A DNA stretch of 64,000 bases from Malachius bipustulatus. Lineage: Eukaryota; Arthropoda; Insecta; Coleoptera; Melyridae. The position numbers and the translations under genes were made by a program. The notes beneath the pieces were generated by a model, which saw nothing but the letters and a program-made list of their open reading frames with translations, did not search any database and was not told the DNA's origin. This document shows, piece by piece, positions 1 to 13,000 of this stretch. Position 1 is the stretch's first letter, and every line of letters starts with the position of its first letter. The stretch is taken from NCBI GenBank assembly GCA_910589415.1, contig OU342636.1, positions 8,104,437 through 8,168,436 on the forward strand. The letters are read 5' to 3'.

Positions 1-1
1 G

Positions 2-472
2 CTGTTGGACTGTCTCACAGCAGAAACAGCTGATTGGGTAAAGGAGCATGCTCCGAAACTTAATCAGTGGAAAGGAGAAGAGTTGGTGGCGTGCCTGGGG
101 GATGACATCCCAAAGGCGCACAACATCACCGTCTTCTTTCCAAGAAGTCAGGGACTCGACCCCAAAAAACTGCCGAGTCTGGTGGAAACACAGAGTCTGG
201 GAACCCACACCAACCTGTGGAAAATTCTCAGCAATAGAGAAGAAGGCACCGGGAGGGTCTTAAACATCGGCATCGACGATGCTTCCTGCGAGGCCATAAA
301 GAAGAATGGCAACGCTCTCTTCTTCAGGTTCGGGAAAATCCCCGTACATGGCCTGCAGAAGAAGAAGACAGAAACAGAGCAATCGACAGGCAACACCACC
401 GAGAAACCATCGGAAGCCAAAGAAGAGCCCATGCTCGCCGAGGGGGCAAGCATCCCAACAAGCGGAGCGTGA
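2..472 (+). CDS. LINE ORF1 (gag-like) C-terminal part, DUF4780-like
   Basis: The frame is open from the left edge to a TGA at 470-472, so the N-terminus lies outside the window. The visible part resembles the DUF4780 domain found in ORF1 proteins of arthropod non-LTR retrotransposons: a Cys/Thr-rich start followed by WVKEH, a central VFFPRS strand, then THTNLWKIL and IGIDDASCEAI. A low-complexity Lys/Glu/Thr tail (KKKTETEQ) follows. Such proteins are thought to coat the element RNA. The endonuclease frame of ORF2 starts about 30 bp downstream, the usual ORF1/ORF2 order. No zinc knuckles are visible in this part. The domain assignment is from pattern memory. Confidence 0.55.
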   Translation: MLDCLTAETADWVKEHAPKLNQWKGEELVACLGDDIPKAHNITVFFPRSQGLDPKKLPSLVETQSLGTHTNLWKILSNREEGTGRVLNIGIDDASCEAIKKNGNALFFRFGKIPVHGLQKKKTETEQSTGNTTEKPSEAKEEPMLAEGASIPTSGA

Positions 473-504
473 CGGCTAACATTAGCACAGCAATTGTCAT
501 TGGG

Positions 505-1332
505 ATAGCCCAGTTGAACGCCCATCACGCTAGGGGAGCATCAGCTGCCATAGCTTGGGCGTTCGACAGGGCATGCCTAGGCGCCGTGCAAATACAAGAA
601 CCTTGGGTCTACAAGGGGTAGGTAAGAGGCTTGTCACGTAAGGACTGTAAGGTCATATGGGATTTCAGAAACGAAGTCCCAAGGGCCTGCATCCTGATAA
701 GAAACAACATAAATTATGTTTGTCTTTCAGAATTCATGATGCGGGACTTGGTGCCAATTCCGGCCAACATCACCGATGGCTCACACCGCAGCATCATAGT
801 AGCATCAGCGTACTTCCATGAAAAGTCATCGGCACCCCCGAAGGAAGTCCAGAAGCTGGCCGAGTACTGTAACGGGAAAGGAATACCACTCTTGGTCGGC
901 TGCGATGCCAACGCACACAACATCAGCTGGGGCAACAAGTACACCAACAAAAGAGGTGAACAATTGCTTGAATTTACTCTTGAATCCAATTTAGAGACAA
1001 TTAATGTGGGAAATACACCAACATACGTCACTAAACGAAGTCAGGATGTAATTGACATAACACTTGCCAGCTTGTGTATAAGTCATATGATCACAGACTG
1101 GAGGGTATCAAACGAACCTTCACTCTCTGACCATAGAATAATAGAGTTCAAATTGGGGGGACTCTCGCAAGAGAGTACCCTAATTAGAAATCCAAGAAAT
1201 ACAGATTGGGACAAATTTCGCACCAATCTAAAGTGTAACTTAGAACAATTCAATTCGAGAATTAAAAACTATCAAGAATTGGATGGAATATGTAGTAGGA
1301 TCTCTAAACGAAGCTCTGAAGGATTCATATGA
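505..1332 (+). pseudogene. LINE ORF2 apurinic-type endonuclease domain, truncated (LOA-like)
   Basis: This continues the element whose ORF1 ends at 472. The frame shows the AP-endonuclease motifs of non-LTR retrotransposons in order: IAQLN (near 505), QIQEPW (near 595), GCDANAHNISWG (near 898) and SLSDHR (near 1122), ending in the linker towards the reverse transcriptase. The DANAH...W spacing and the phrase PTYVTKRSQDVIDITL resemble LOA/Jockey-group enzymes. A single in-frame TAG at 619-621 interrupts the domain. The reverse transcriptase is missing: similarity stops near 1335 and different DNA follows. This is a dead, 3'-truncated copy. Confidence 0.75.
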
Positions 1333-1544
1333 ATCCAGCTGTCACAGTGACCCCATTGTGAGTTTAACTTTGATATCAAACATATCATTTTTTTCACTCA
1401 AAATTCAACTAATAATAAATTTGTCGAGATGTAATATGTACTTCTTTAACCATGACTAATAGCAATGCAGTTTCAGAACAAGAAAAAATTACTTGTTTCA
1501 GCGATTATACAAAATAATTAAAAAAAAAAAACAATCAATTCCAC

Positions 1545-2790
1545 CCCATTTGACGGTACTTCACTCACAGATATCAATATGTTTCCTATGGTGGTTCCAA
1601 CTCCCCTGAATATCCTGTTACTTCTGGTGTCTTTCAGGGTTCTAAATTAGGTCCAATCTTTTTCAATTTATTTATAAATTACATTGTTGAGGGTATTGAG
1701 GTCAATCACCTATTATATGCTGACGATTTGAAGATCTTTTGTAAGATTCATTCATTAAATGATTGTTTAAGACTTCAACGTTCCATCGATCGTATCAACA
1801 TTTGGTGCAATAAAAAATTACTTCCTCTTAATACCTCCAAATGCTATACCATGTCTTTCAGTCTTAAACATACTCTGACTCAGTTTTCATACACTATTGA
1901 TGGACACCCTATTGAGAAGGTTACGGAATTCATGGACCTTGGTGTAATATTTGATCCCAAGCTCTCATTCGGCAAACACATTGACTATGCAGCCACCTCT
2001 GCATTTAGATTGCTAGGCTTTATTATTCGCAATTCAATAGATTTTGGAAACATTCTTACCCTCATAACTCTCTTTCGAGCTATTGTTTTGCCTAGGCTGG
2101 AGTATGGCAGTGTGATTTGGTCTCCCGGTTACAGATGTCACCTTCTCAGCCTGGAACGCCTGCAGCGTCATTTTTTAAAATTCCTATATCGTAAGAAGAC
2201 GGGCTCATATCCTGTACAGGGTTACCCTGAGTCTGAACTTCTGATAGAATTTGATTTTAGAAGTTTGGAGGACAGGCGTGCGTATATGTTTGTGTGCTTT
2301 CTTTGGGGACTGTTAAATGGACATATCGATTCTCCTTTCATCCTGTCCCAAATCTCCCTTAATGTTCCTCAGGTTGCTCTTAGGCGTCAACAGTTCTTGA
2401 GGGTGAGAACCCCGAGGACTAACACTCGTGTCTTCTCTCCACTGCATCGAATGTGTAACTGTGCTAATCAGCATGCCGACAGCCTCGATGTTTTCTTTTG
2501 CAGTGCTCAGCAGATTAAAAGATATTTCTTAAGTTTGGACTCAGTCTGACCTGGATTTGCTGCCGCGTATTTGCCAAGTCTCGCAGTTCATTCTGTTTGA
2601 TGTATATCTTCTTACATGGTTTTTTTCAACTTGTATTTTATACCTTGGCTTTTACTTCTTTGTATTATATTGTATGTTTATTTGTAGAACTGAAATTCTA
2701 TGTAACTCAGCAGTTATTCACACCCTTTGTATGGCATTTGCTGTTGGGTGGATGTAGATAAATAAATAGATAAATAAAAAAATAAAGGGG
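1545..2790 (+). mobile_element. 5'-truncated LINE, reverse transcriptase C-terminus and 3' end
   Basis: An open frame from about 1554 to the stop at 2547-2549 carries the end of a reverse transcriptase: a GVFQGSKLGP block (1629-1658), the catalytic YADD at 1716-1727, then DLGVIFDPKLSF and RLEYGSVIW of the thumb. The usual GVPQGS is changed to GVFQGS. A 3' UTR follows with an A-rich (TAAA)n-like tail at 2757-2785. Sequence around YADD (DLKIF, PLN.SKC) resembles LINE H at 25223-30462, so both probably belong to one clade. The endonuclease and the first half of the RT are absent, typical of incomplete target-primed reverse transcription. Confidence 0.8.
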
Positions 2791-3644
2791 GAAAAAAGAT
2801 GGTCAATATCATAATATTATGTAATTCATCCGATAACTGACCATCATTGTCGTTGTCTGGGTTTGTAAATCAAAATGGAGAACTGGTTACGGAGCTTTTG
2901 GTGGTTTATGTTGAGGTTGTGTGATTGTTGATGACCTTGACCAGTTGTGAAATTATTCCTGTAGCCTGAAAATTTCTACAATTTTTCAAGCAAACTAATT
3001 TTAGTTTATTTAGAAAACATTTTTGGCAATTATAAATTCCTCAAATTCACTGTTGCTATGAATAACCAAGTCATCAATAAAGACATCAAAAAACTGAAAC
3101 TCACAGAATAACGACCTTAGTCTTGTAAATAAAAATATTCCTCGAACTAAATTCTCAATACTGAAAACATATTAAAAGGTCCAACTAAAAATGAAACATT
3201 ATTCTTAAACATTAAGTGCTTATAAAACTGCAAGCAACAATGAAAACGCAATGTTCATAATACCATAGTAGAACTACATATTTTAATATTGCAGGAAGCC
3301 ATAAAACTAGAAAAGGATAGAAACATGTCTAATTCGCATGATTTCAATCAACCAGTGTACCTGAAACCTGGTATAAGTATAATACATTTTGAGGGCAATA
3401 AATCCTCTCAACGATTAATAATTATTGAATGCAATCCCACAAAAGTTCACATGCCAGGTAAAATGTTGGTAAACTCAGTTATGTTTTATGGCTTCCGGCA
3501 ATCTCAACAAAATAGTTCCACTACACCTACGTGTTTCAGGAGTTATCAACAAAGTTGCTGACATTCTTCATCTGCCAGAACTTTCAATCTCAACCCGTCA
3601 ACATCTCCCCAGACATCCCAGACACAATCGAAAAAACAACCTTA
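2791..3644. other. Intergenic, 3' side of the zinc-finger gene
   Basis: AT-rich DNA between a LINE tail and the stop codon of the minus-strand zinc-finger gene. It should include that gene's 3' UTR. Short open frames here have no recognisable motif and I treat them as chance. No other feature is seen. Confidence 0.5.
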
Positions 3645-4061
3645 CTAACTGTTTCCGGACTTGTATTCGTCGTTCCCGCTATCCTTATAATCACACCCGC
3701 CTAGTCGATTCTCGAAATCAACGACGTTACTGCTCCGCTGCTCGTTGCCGCTATCGTCCAGCATTTTTGGGTCCTGCATTCCGGGACCGGCGCTAGATGA
3801 GTAATTTACGGACGAGACATTGCTGGGAGGGGGCGGAACGGCTGGGGCGAAACCAAGGACGTTTTGGGACTTCCGGTCGTTCAGATCCATGTGCTGGCGC
3901 TGGTGAAGCAGGAGGTGGTTCTTCTGGAAGAAGGCCTTGGAGCACACCTCGCAGACGTGCGAACGAAGGGCGCAAGAGCCATCCGGGTGCTTCTTGGTGT
4001 GCTGCTGGAGGCCGTGCTTAGCGCTGAACCCCTTTGAACAGTGCTGGCAGGTGTAATTCTT
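3645..4061 (-). CDS. Zinc-finger gene terminal coding exon 5
   Basis: The acceptor TAATTGCAG is just above 4061. It encodes finger 10 (CQHCSKGF), an extended linker (PDGSCALRSH), finger 11 (CEVCSKAFF) and an acidic, Pro/Ser-rich tail of about 80 residues with a run of four prolines, ending at the stop 3647-3645. The tail has no known domain. The 504-bp intron before it (4062-4565) shows no further feature. Confidence 0.87.
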   Translation of the reverse strand, partial: KNYTCQHCSKGFSAKHGLQQHTKKHPDGSCALRSHVCEVCSKAFFQKNHLLLHQRQHMDLNDRKSQNVLGFAPAVPPPPSNVSSVNYSSSAGPGMQDPKMLDDSGNEQRSSNVVDFENRLGGCDYKDSGNDEYKSGNS

Positions 4062-7000
4062 CTGCAATTAATGGGAATGAGAGATTATACTTTGTTCCTA
4101 CCCATGTAGGATTACATTAATTTTATGTATCATTGAACCAGTTAGAGTATACTAGATTTGAGATTTATTGGGATTGATAGGATTTTAATATAACTTGCCA
4201 CTATAGATTTTTTGCAGAACAAATATTTGTTTCTCTGGTTGTTTTTTTGAGGCAACCTTAGTGAAACACCCTGTACACTACCAGAATTTATAAAAACTTG
4301 TCCAAGTATAGCTGAATTTGTGGTAGAATGTAAACTGTCCTTTAAGAAGTAGTAAGAAGTCCTTTATCAATGCAAAATCAAAACAAAAGTGTATACTCAA
4401 AGCCTAAATATTCCAAATTAATCACTAAAATATTATGTTCCAACGATTTTAATAAAAAAATGAAAAAATAAACATTAAAAATATAAAGCAGCCTAGTTTT
4501 CTTGCAGCTGAGTGTATAATAACACACTATAGACTATTTTATTTCATTACATCAATTAAACATACCTTCCCTATGGCACTCCCGGTACCGCCGCTTCCCT
4601 GACCATTCCCGCTAGCAATATTCAGTGTGAACCCGGGATGCTGCAACCCGTTTGTAAGGGAGCACAGATCGTTGACCAGCGACGCGTCGCCTGTGTGGAG
4701 CTTAATGTGCAACGCCAGCGCCTCAATTGTATTGAACACACACCCGCACTCCTGGCACACCAACGCTTTCGTCTGTTGGGTCCCCGAGCCGCCCCCTGAA
4801 TGCGCCTTCGAGTGTGACAAGAGTTCCTGGGGGCTGGCGAACGACTCACTGCAGCTTTGGCAAGTCGACGGTGAGCTAGACGAGTGACATCTGAAATCAA
4901 AACTATCGTAGATTAAATTTTCCCACGCTTATTCTTAAGCTCTTACCTTATATGAGCAGCCAAGGTTCTCTTCTGTAGGAATTCCTTATCGCAGATGGGA
5001 CAAGAGAACGGTTCCTTCCCGTGGAGTCTGCCGTGATTGACGAGCTCAAATTTCCTGGAAAACGTCGCCCCGCAATCGGAACAGGCAAACGAGTTGACGA
5101 AACCGTGGAACCTTGAATGCATCACCTGAGGAGGACGAGGGAAGGTAAGAGAATTTCGTTTGGTACTTGTAATAATAATAATTGATCTGTGAGCAATGTT
5201 GATGACTCACCAAATGCTCTTTTTGTGCAAAGGATTCCCCGCAGTCCTCACAAACGAACGGTCTTTCCCCGGCATGAAACTTGCTGTGGGTGATCAGGTG
5301 TCTTTTTAGAGGGAAAGCTTGACCACATTCTGTACAAATAAACGGTTTCTCTCTGCTGTGCACCTAATAAAAATAATTACATAATATAATATTACATACT
5401 ACAACATGTACATCTTCATAAACATAAAAATAAATAGGTATGTTAATGCAGGATGATTCATAACATTTGATCTTCCTTTCAAGGGCAAGTCCAAGAGTCT
5501 CTAATGTCTCAGACTCTCTAATGTGCCAATATCTCCAAGAAATAATATTTCTTACAGAAAAGTAAAAAAAAATCAATTCAACAAATTCAAACTCAAAGTA
5601 AAGCCAAATTTTGAGGATCACTGATGGATTGGAAAAAATTTACAGCAAAGTTGAGAAAAAATATAAATTTAACTAGCTCAGAACTGAAAAAAATATTTTT
5701 TCTTGCAAACTTCATTTAACATTTTTATTTTTTTCTGGCCTACTTTCAGATAATAACTCCAAAAGGAAAAACCGATGTGGGGCGTACTTAGTAAATGAAA
5801 TCAAATATTTTGCTTGGAAAAAAATGCTACATACACCACTAGCCAGCTTTTTCTTTTGGAGTTAACTGTTATGATCGTGACCGGGGTATATTAGTATATT
5901 GTGTTGGGTCGACCACGGTGCCAACCTTAAGTGATCCAGCGGGATGACCAGTTACAACGGAACTATGAATTGGATTACCCCCTAATTTCATTGAATACTA
6001 CAACAATAAGAATAAATTCGAAAGTTGGAACGGTCAGAGGAACCACTGCATTAGGATGAAGCGGATGTTTAGCAAATTGAATTGTTAAACAATTTTCCTG
6101 TTACAGTGGTTCCTGTTACAGTTTGTATATTTGTGAGATGTACTCTGAATTGTAATTCCGTGGATGTATCTCGCTATGTTGCAGAGTCGGACTTTGAGGC
6201 TGCTGGAGCTTATCTGGTGGACCATAATGTGTACGTCTATTCAATCTATAGAACCCCAGATAGTAATTATGATGAGTCGGTGACTAGATTGTCTTCTCTC
6301 CTGGATACGGTGAACCTCGTGAGGGACGCGGTTATTGTGGCGGGTGATTTTAATGTGCATTTCAGCACCACCGGCTACAAGACTAGCGATCGACGAGCTA
6401 TTGACCTGTGTAGCGTTATGGCGTCTTATGGTCTTAAGCAGACAGTCTTTTTCAATACAAGACTGAACTCATGTCTCGACAATGTGTTCACCAATGTCGG
6501 TGAGGGACTATGTTCTACTTCTCCGGTAGATACGTCACACTTAACGGATCACCTTGGGATACAGTTTCTCTGTCCTTGTTCGGAGCAAGCCTCTGCCCCG
6601 CGGGTCCGAGTATGCTGGAGACCAATCACTGACCTCGGTCTCTTTTATTACTACAACACTGTTGAGCAGACTGACTGGAGTTTCGTGGCCGATGGTCAGA
6701 TTGACATTGAGAGCAAATTTGATATGTTTATCGACCTTCTATCGCAGGCACTGGAAAGCTGTTTACCTCAGAAAACCAAGATATTAAACAGAAACCAGAA
6801 ATGCGACTCTACTGGGTGGTTCGACGCCACTCTGGTGAGTATGCGGGAGAGGCTGAGAACCTTGACAGCACTGAGCCGGGAAAACCCAATCCTGGTTCCA
6901 AAACCTACCCTATCAGACTATAGGAAGCGGTATCGTAGAGAGGTTTCCAATTGTAGGAAGAAAGCCAATGATGATTTGATTGGTAGGGCAGCCAACAAAC

Positions 7001-10000
7001 AGTCCGCCATGTGGAAGATCATTTCCGGTAATAAGCCTAAGCCCTTTCATACACCCAGTGATAAATTGGATGCTGAACAATTTAATGAGTTTTTTGTTTC
7101 GGTGGCGGATAAGATAGCAGGTGGGTTACATTCTGGCAGCAAGACTTATGGAGAGTACTTGAGGGCCGCTGATACTGTTGCACCTTTGGGACATTTTGCT
7201 TTCAAACATGTAACATTCAATCAAGTGAGAATGATCTTGGATAATATTAAGAATAGCAACTCAAAAGACTGCTACAGTTTCAATACCAAAATTATTAAAA
7301 CAATTAAAAATCTAATAATTTATCCGTTAACTAATCTCATTAACCAATCAATAACGGTTGGTGTATTCCCTTCGATGTTAAAAATTGCGAAGGTTACTCC
7401 CATCTTTAAGAACAAAGGTTCTGTTGACAATTGTGATGACTACCACCCCATATCGATACTTCCCGTACTCTCTAAGGTGTTTGAGGCTGTTCTAAAGGAT
7501 CAGATGATGGACTATTTTGAGGATGGATTGTTTCTTCCTTGCCAGTTTGGATTTCGTACCAGAAAGTCCACAACACTTGCTTTAGATCATCTGGTGAAGC
7601 AGGTAACTGAAAATTTTGAAGAGGGGCTTGACACATACGCCTCATTTTATGACCTTACCAAGGCCTTTGATTGCATGTCTCACGGTATCCTCTTGGAGAA
7701 GCTCGAGCACTATGGGTTCTCGGCGGATGCTGTGAGGCTGTTGGAGAGTTATCTGTATGATAGGCTTCAATATGTGGACTTTAAAGGTTGCTCATCTGTA
7801 CCCAGAAACGTTCAGCGTGGGGTCCCACAAGGCTCTGTGCTCGGACCAATTCTGTTTTTGGTGTATGTGAACGACATAGTCGGGTTCCATCCGAATGTTG
7901 GTCTGATACTCTTCGCTGACGATACTACTACATATCTAAGTTACAGACCACCAACAGATATTAGAGATGCTGTGTGTACTGTGCAGTCGAGGGCTACTGA
8001 CTGGTTTTCTGAGTTAGTTTTCTGAAACTAAGCTTAAATGTATGTAAAACCCAAAATCTGAACTTCAGCCTTCGGAATATCACACCCCAGCTTCCGACAT
8101 CTAAATCTGTCAAATTTCTGGGGGTGTATTTGGACCCTAAGCTTACATGGGGAGAGCACACAGGTCACTTAGTGGCCAGACTGGCTAGTATCGTTTATCT
8201 GATGCGTAACCTTGTCAGGGTAGTCTCACGGGAGGTCCTGATGGCAGCATATTTGCTACTTTGCTACTTTGCATCAGTCATGACATATGCATTGTTATCC
8301 TGGGGTCATTCGGCTCATGCTGCGGAGGTCTTTGGTGTCCAGAGGAGGTGTGTCCGTGTGATGGCTGGTCTCGGTTATCGTGACTGTTGTCGGCGGGCAT
8401 TTGCTAGCCTTCGAATACTGACTTTGCCATCAGCATGTATACTATTATGTCTTATATACATTAAGCGAAATTATAACCTGTTTACTCAGCATAGCGACGT
8501 GCATAGCTACCCAACAAGGAGCAATCTGAATGTACTGCCGGACTATTTTCGGCTTGGGAGGGCCAGAACCGGTACATCATACTATTGCATAAAATTCTAC
8601 AATGTTCTACCAGCTCACATTAGAACTCTAGATGAGAAAACCTTCAAAAAAAGGATTAAAAACTACTTGACATCTAAAGCCTTCTATAGCTTTGAGGAAT
8701 ACCTTTCCTCAACCTTCACTGATGTAAATGATATCTGACTATTGGGCTGGGCTCTGACTGAGGATCGACAATTAATGTGTTTCCAGTTTATTGTCTTGCC
8801 TTTTAAGCCGTGTTTTTTTTTTTTTTGACGAGTTTGTAATCAAACTGTGTAATTGATGTTTTTCTCTTTACTATCGAGCTATATTGCTGTGGTTCGAAAT
8901 AATGTACCAATAATTTTTACTTTGATTTGACTTGTGTAAACACTTAAATGTGTATTCACACCAATAAATTATTATTATTATTATAGTGGCAGAGGTTGCT
9001 AAGGTTACGGCTGATGATATGTCAGTAAGGAAATAGCTTCAAGGACTTAGGTAGGGCCCAATCGCATACTTATACGACATTTTGTTTTCAACGTGTATAT
9101 GACATGTCACTCCATTTACAACATAACGATTACAATGACGATTCACATACCAAGCAGACATGAAAATACTTATCGCCCAGAAATGTTTCACGACACTGCT
9201 TGCTATATATACACTACACTCAACTCTGAGCTCAACTCATTCAGGGGATGAGACATCTCAGACATCCTTTGCTGGGTAGCCTGATGATTTAAAAAAAAAA
9301 TCAAACACATAATGGGCAGATCAAATAGCTTTTAAGTATGTAAGCTAAAGACCAAAAAGATTAAAGAAGAAGAAGACAATGCTTGTTTCCAAACGACATT
9401 TCGATGGTTGCAAAGAAGAGGTCGTATGTAAGTATATACAGGGGTGAGGCGCGAGAACCTTAGGGCATTTTTATATGAGAAGTGTTGGGAGTAGAAGTCT
9501 AAAAATGTGTAAGTGTATAATTTCGATTTCGACGAGCTGAACTAAAATGTTTACAACCTCTCAGTCCTCTCACCATTTCCGGTTATACCGGAAGTTGCCA
9601 TCAACTTACTTATTTTAAATGGGACACCCTGTATATTATTACATTTTCAGATTATCTGAAAAAATGCAATAAAAATGGTGTTTGTAGTTCAAAATTGGAA
9701 CGAGTGGTTTATGAGTTATAAACAAATAAAAATCGCAATTTTCCATTTTCAAAGCAAGTTTAGATTGAAAACGGGTCAAGATATCGGAAAACAGCTTACA
9801 TGTCCCTATCTTAACTTTTCACGTATTATTTTCATGATGAAATTTGAATACAAAGTGATGAAAAATCAGTGATTGTCAACAATTTTTTTTTTTCTGTAAG
9901 TACTCCAGCATAGTAAGTCGGTAGCAGCTCGTTTCTGTGAAAAGTTTGAGACGGATACATCTCATTTTATTGTTGTGTCCATACTAGATGCCGACCCCTA

Positions 10001-13000
10001 CATTTTAACCTGCTATTTAACAATAAACTGGTATTGTGGTGAAATATTCAATAAATAAAATTTATAATTTCTGTAATATTTGTGTATTTCTGACCTCCTA
10101 CCTCACTGTACGTGTAATAAGAAGGAACCAAAAAAATATCCAGGGTGTTCAGTAACTCGCACACTTTTTAAGAGTAGTGAATTTTCTTAGTGAGTGCTGT
10201 AAGTTCTTTTTAATAATAATAATAATAATAATAATAACGTATTTATTTCCAACAGATGCATAAAGGCACCCAATTACAGGAAACAATTAATATACAGGGT
10301 GTCCCAGCTTATTCGAAGCGGTCTCTGTAGGCCAAACGATGGACTTTTTCAAAAAACTTTTTGAAAATTCAAGTACAGAATCACAATGGCCATAATTTAA
10401 AATTATTTTGGAGTATAAAGAGTGTCCCATATGACAGTGACATATCAAAGTTATGTTTTTTTAAATGGAAAGCTCCTATGTTATTGCATTTTTAGATTGT
10501 CTGAGAAGAGAAAATAAGATTGGCTTTTACAGTTGGTGTTTAAATTCAAAAGTTTTTGAGTTATAAACAAGTGAAAATCGTCATTTTTGAAGTTCAAGGC
10601 CCTGTATAACGAAAACGGCTAAAGATAGAGAAAAACGGCTTACATGTCCCTATTTTAACTTTTTATGTACTATCCTATGGTATAGATGAAATGTTTATAC
10701 AGGGTGATAAAAAATTTGAAAAATTCTGAGATTTCTCCACGTGTCGCCAAATAAAAAAATCAAAGAAAGTACAAATGTTTCTATACCATAGGATAGTACA
10801 TAAAAAGTTAAAATAGGGACATGTAACCCGTTTTTCTCTATCTTGAACCGTTTTCGTTGTACAGGGCCTTGAACTTGAAAAATGACGATTTTCACTTGTT
10901 TATAACTCAAAAACTTTTGAATTTAAATACCAACTGTAAAAGCCAATCCTATTTTCTCTTCTCAGACAATCTAAAAATGCAATAACATAGGAGCATTCCA
11001 TTTAAAAAAACATAACTTTGATATGCCACTGTCATATGGGACACTCTGTATACTCCAAAATAATTTTAAATTATGGCCATTGTGATTCTGTACTTGAATT
11101 TTCAAAAAGTTTTTTGAAAAAGTACATTGTTTGGCCTACAGAGACCGCTTCGAATAAGCTGGGACAACCTGTATACATACGAAAAAAATAAATAAAGACA
11201 TGCGATAATATCTATTTTATGCCTAAAATCATATACCTATAAGTATAAAAACAAGATGTCAGAGAAAATACAGGAGAAAGAAAATACAAAATACAAGACG
11301 GCTGCGACGTCAGCTCGATAGCGTTAATTGATCCTTAAATGCAGTCACTACGCGTCCCATTGAATCGTAGTTAATGTCGCAGCGGCCCGATATTCTGTTA
11401 GCAATAGCACACATAACCACTAAAGGTGACCTCGTCAATACATTTGTGTTACTGCGCGGGTTATAAAATATGTACGTCTGTCTTTTTCCAAACATATGAC
11501 AATTTTCCTACAAATAAAAGTTGCAACACTGCATTGAAAATATGAATAAGTTCTAAGTTCGGGTTAGATGTTGTTTTCATTATTTTCATTTCCATGGCGA
11601 TTAAGGCATTTTAATATTTTATATTTGATGATGAGATTGAGAGGTTGCCATTGCCAACCTTTAAATTTCTTTCAGATTTAGGTATGTTATCAATTTTCAA
11701 CATTTTTAATACCTCTCTAAAGAGGTTTAGTGGGAAAAAAATTCATGAATCAAATGGTATCCGCTCTAGAGACTATTTATAGTACACTGAATTATTCATT
11801 TATTGTTACCAAAGATTATTAAAATAATCATCTTTAAACTTGGATGAGGGTAGGGTAACACTGTAACTTGAAAACTTTCCATCGGATTTGTTTTTTTTTT
11901 GTAAATTATCTTTTATTATAATGGGCTCTATAACGCCCTACATTCGGAGTGTGCGAGTTATTGATTACCATGTATAAACGACCCATTGACTATTAATCCG
12001 TTCTAGGGAATGGTTGACATACTGTACAGTGTAATCCATTTGTCCCTGAGTCTAAAATTTAAAATTTATTACTGTGCGGGAGCTAAAAGCTTTCTACTAA
12101 ATCCAATTCCTACTACACCATTTCCAGTTGTAATTGAGAAACGATCAAATGGAATTGAGAAACTGTTAAATGTAATTCGGAAAGTATCAAATAGAATTCA
12201 GAAGGTTAATTGAAATTGAGATAATAAAAAGTAGAAAATTTTACAGCAGGCCATGCTAAAACCGCTCCAGTCAATGGTGATTGTCCTCCTCAAGGATGCC
12301 ACCTTGACGTGGTGAGGAGGCTGGGCGTGGGACAGCGGGCGGCGGAACGGGACACCCGGGAAATGCTCTTGATTATTCCCGGAGGTCCACGGAAGCCGGC
12401 CCAGGACCACGCCTCTAAGCGCATCCACATCCCTCGACCCCTCCTCACAAACTCATTTCCTTCCCCTCCAAGGGCGACCTTGTCTGATGCGCCCCTGAAT
12501 GCGCGGGTCGCGGAAGACTTGGCCCCCCCCCTTCGTGCGTGGCTGGGGGCACGGGACGTAGAGGCTTCTCGGGTCACGGTGTTGGAGGACTCTCCATCCA
12601 GTATCCTAAATCTACTCCTAACCCCCTCCTCAAAGATTGGGTCAGTCCCGAAAGGGAAACTGCCTAATCTAAACCCCCCTCCTAACCCTAAAGGAGCGGG
12701 CGGGATTACTGGAAAGGAAACCGCCCAAACCACATCTCATCTCAACCCCACCCCCAAAACCCAAGGACTCACATCTGGTGAGTACGGGCGTGGCAACCCC
12801 GAGGTACCTTGCTAAAACCTGTTTTGCTTCAACTAGTCCTGGACGGGTTTTCTTGTTTCCAGCTTTCTGTCGGTCTCACTTGACCAGACTCTTCTTCATA
12901 AAAAACTTTTTTTTCCTTCTACTCTTAGGGTATGGTAACCCCATCTTAGAGTCCCCGGCACCCCACGGTTAGGGGGTAATGGAAGAAATGGAAAACATTG

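Noticed and set aside
10695..10910. 71-codon frame also seen at 58801-59058
   Set aside because: Same family A arm sequence in both places. The translation is a by-product of the repeat.
12309..12815. 168-codon open frame in the R1-type LINE leader
   Set aside because: Composition-driven (Pro/Ser/Arg), no conserved motif, lies in the GC-rich 5' leader before ORF1 and overlaps an equally long antisense frame.
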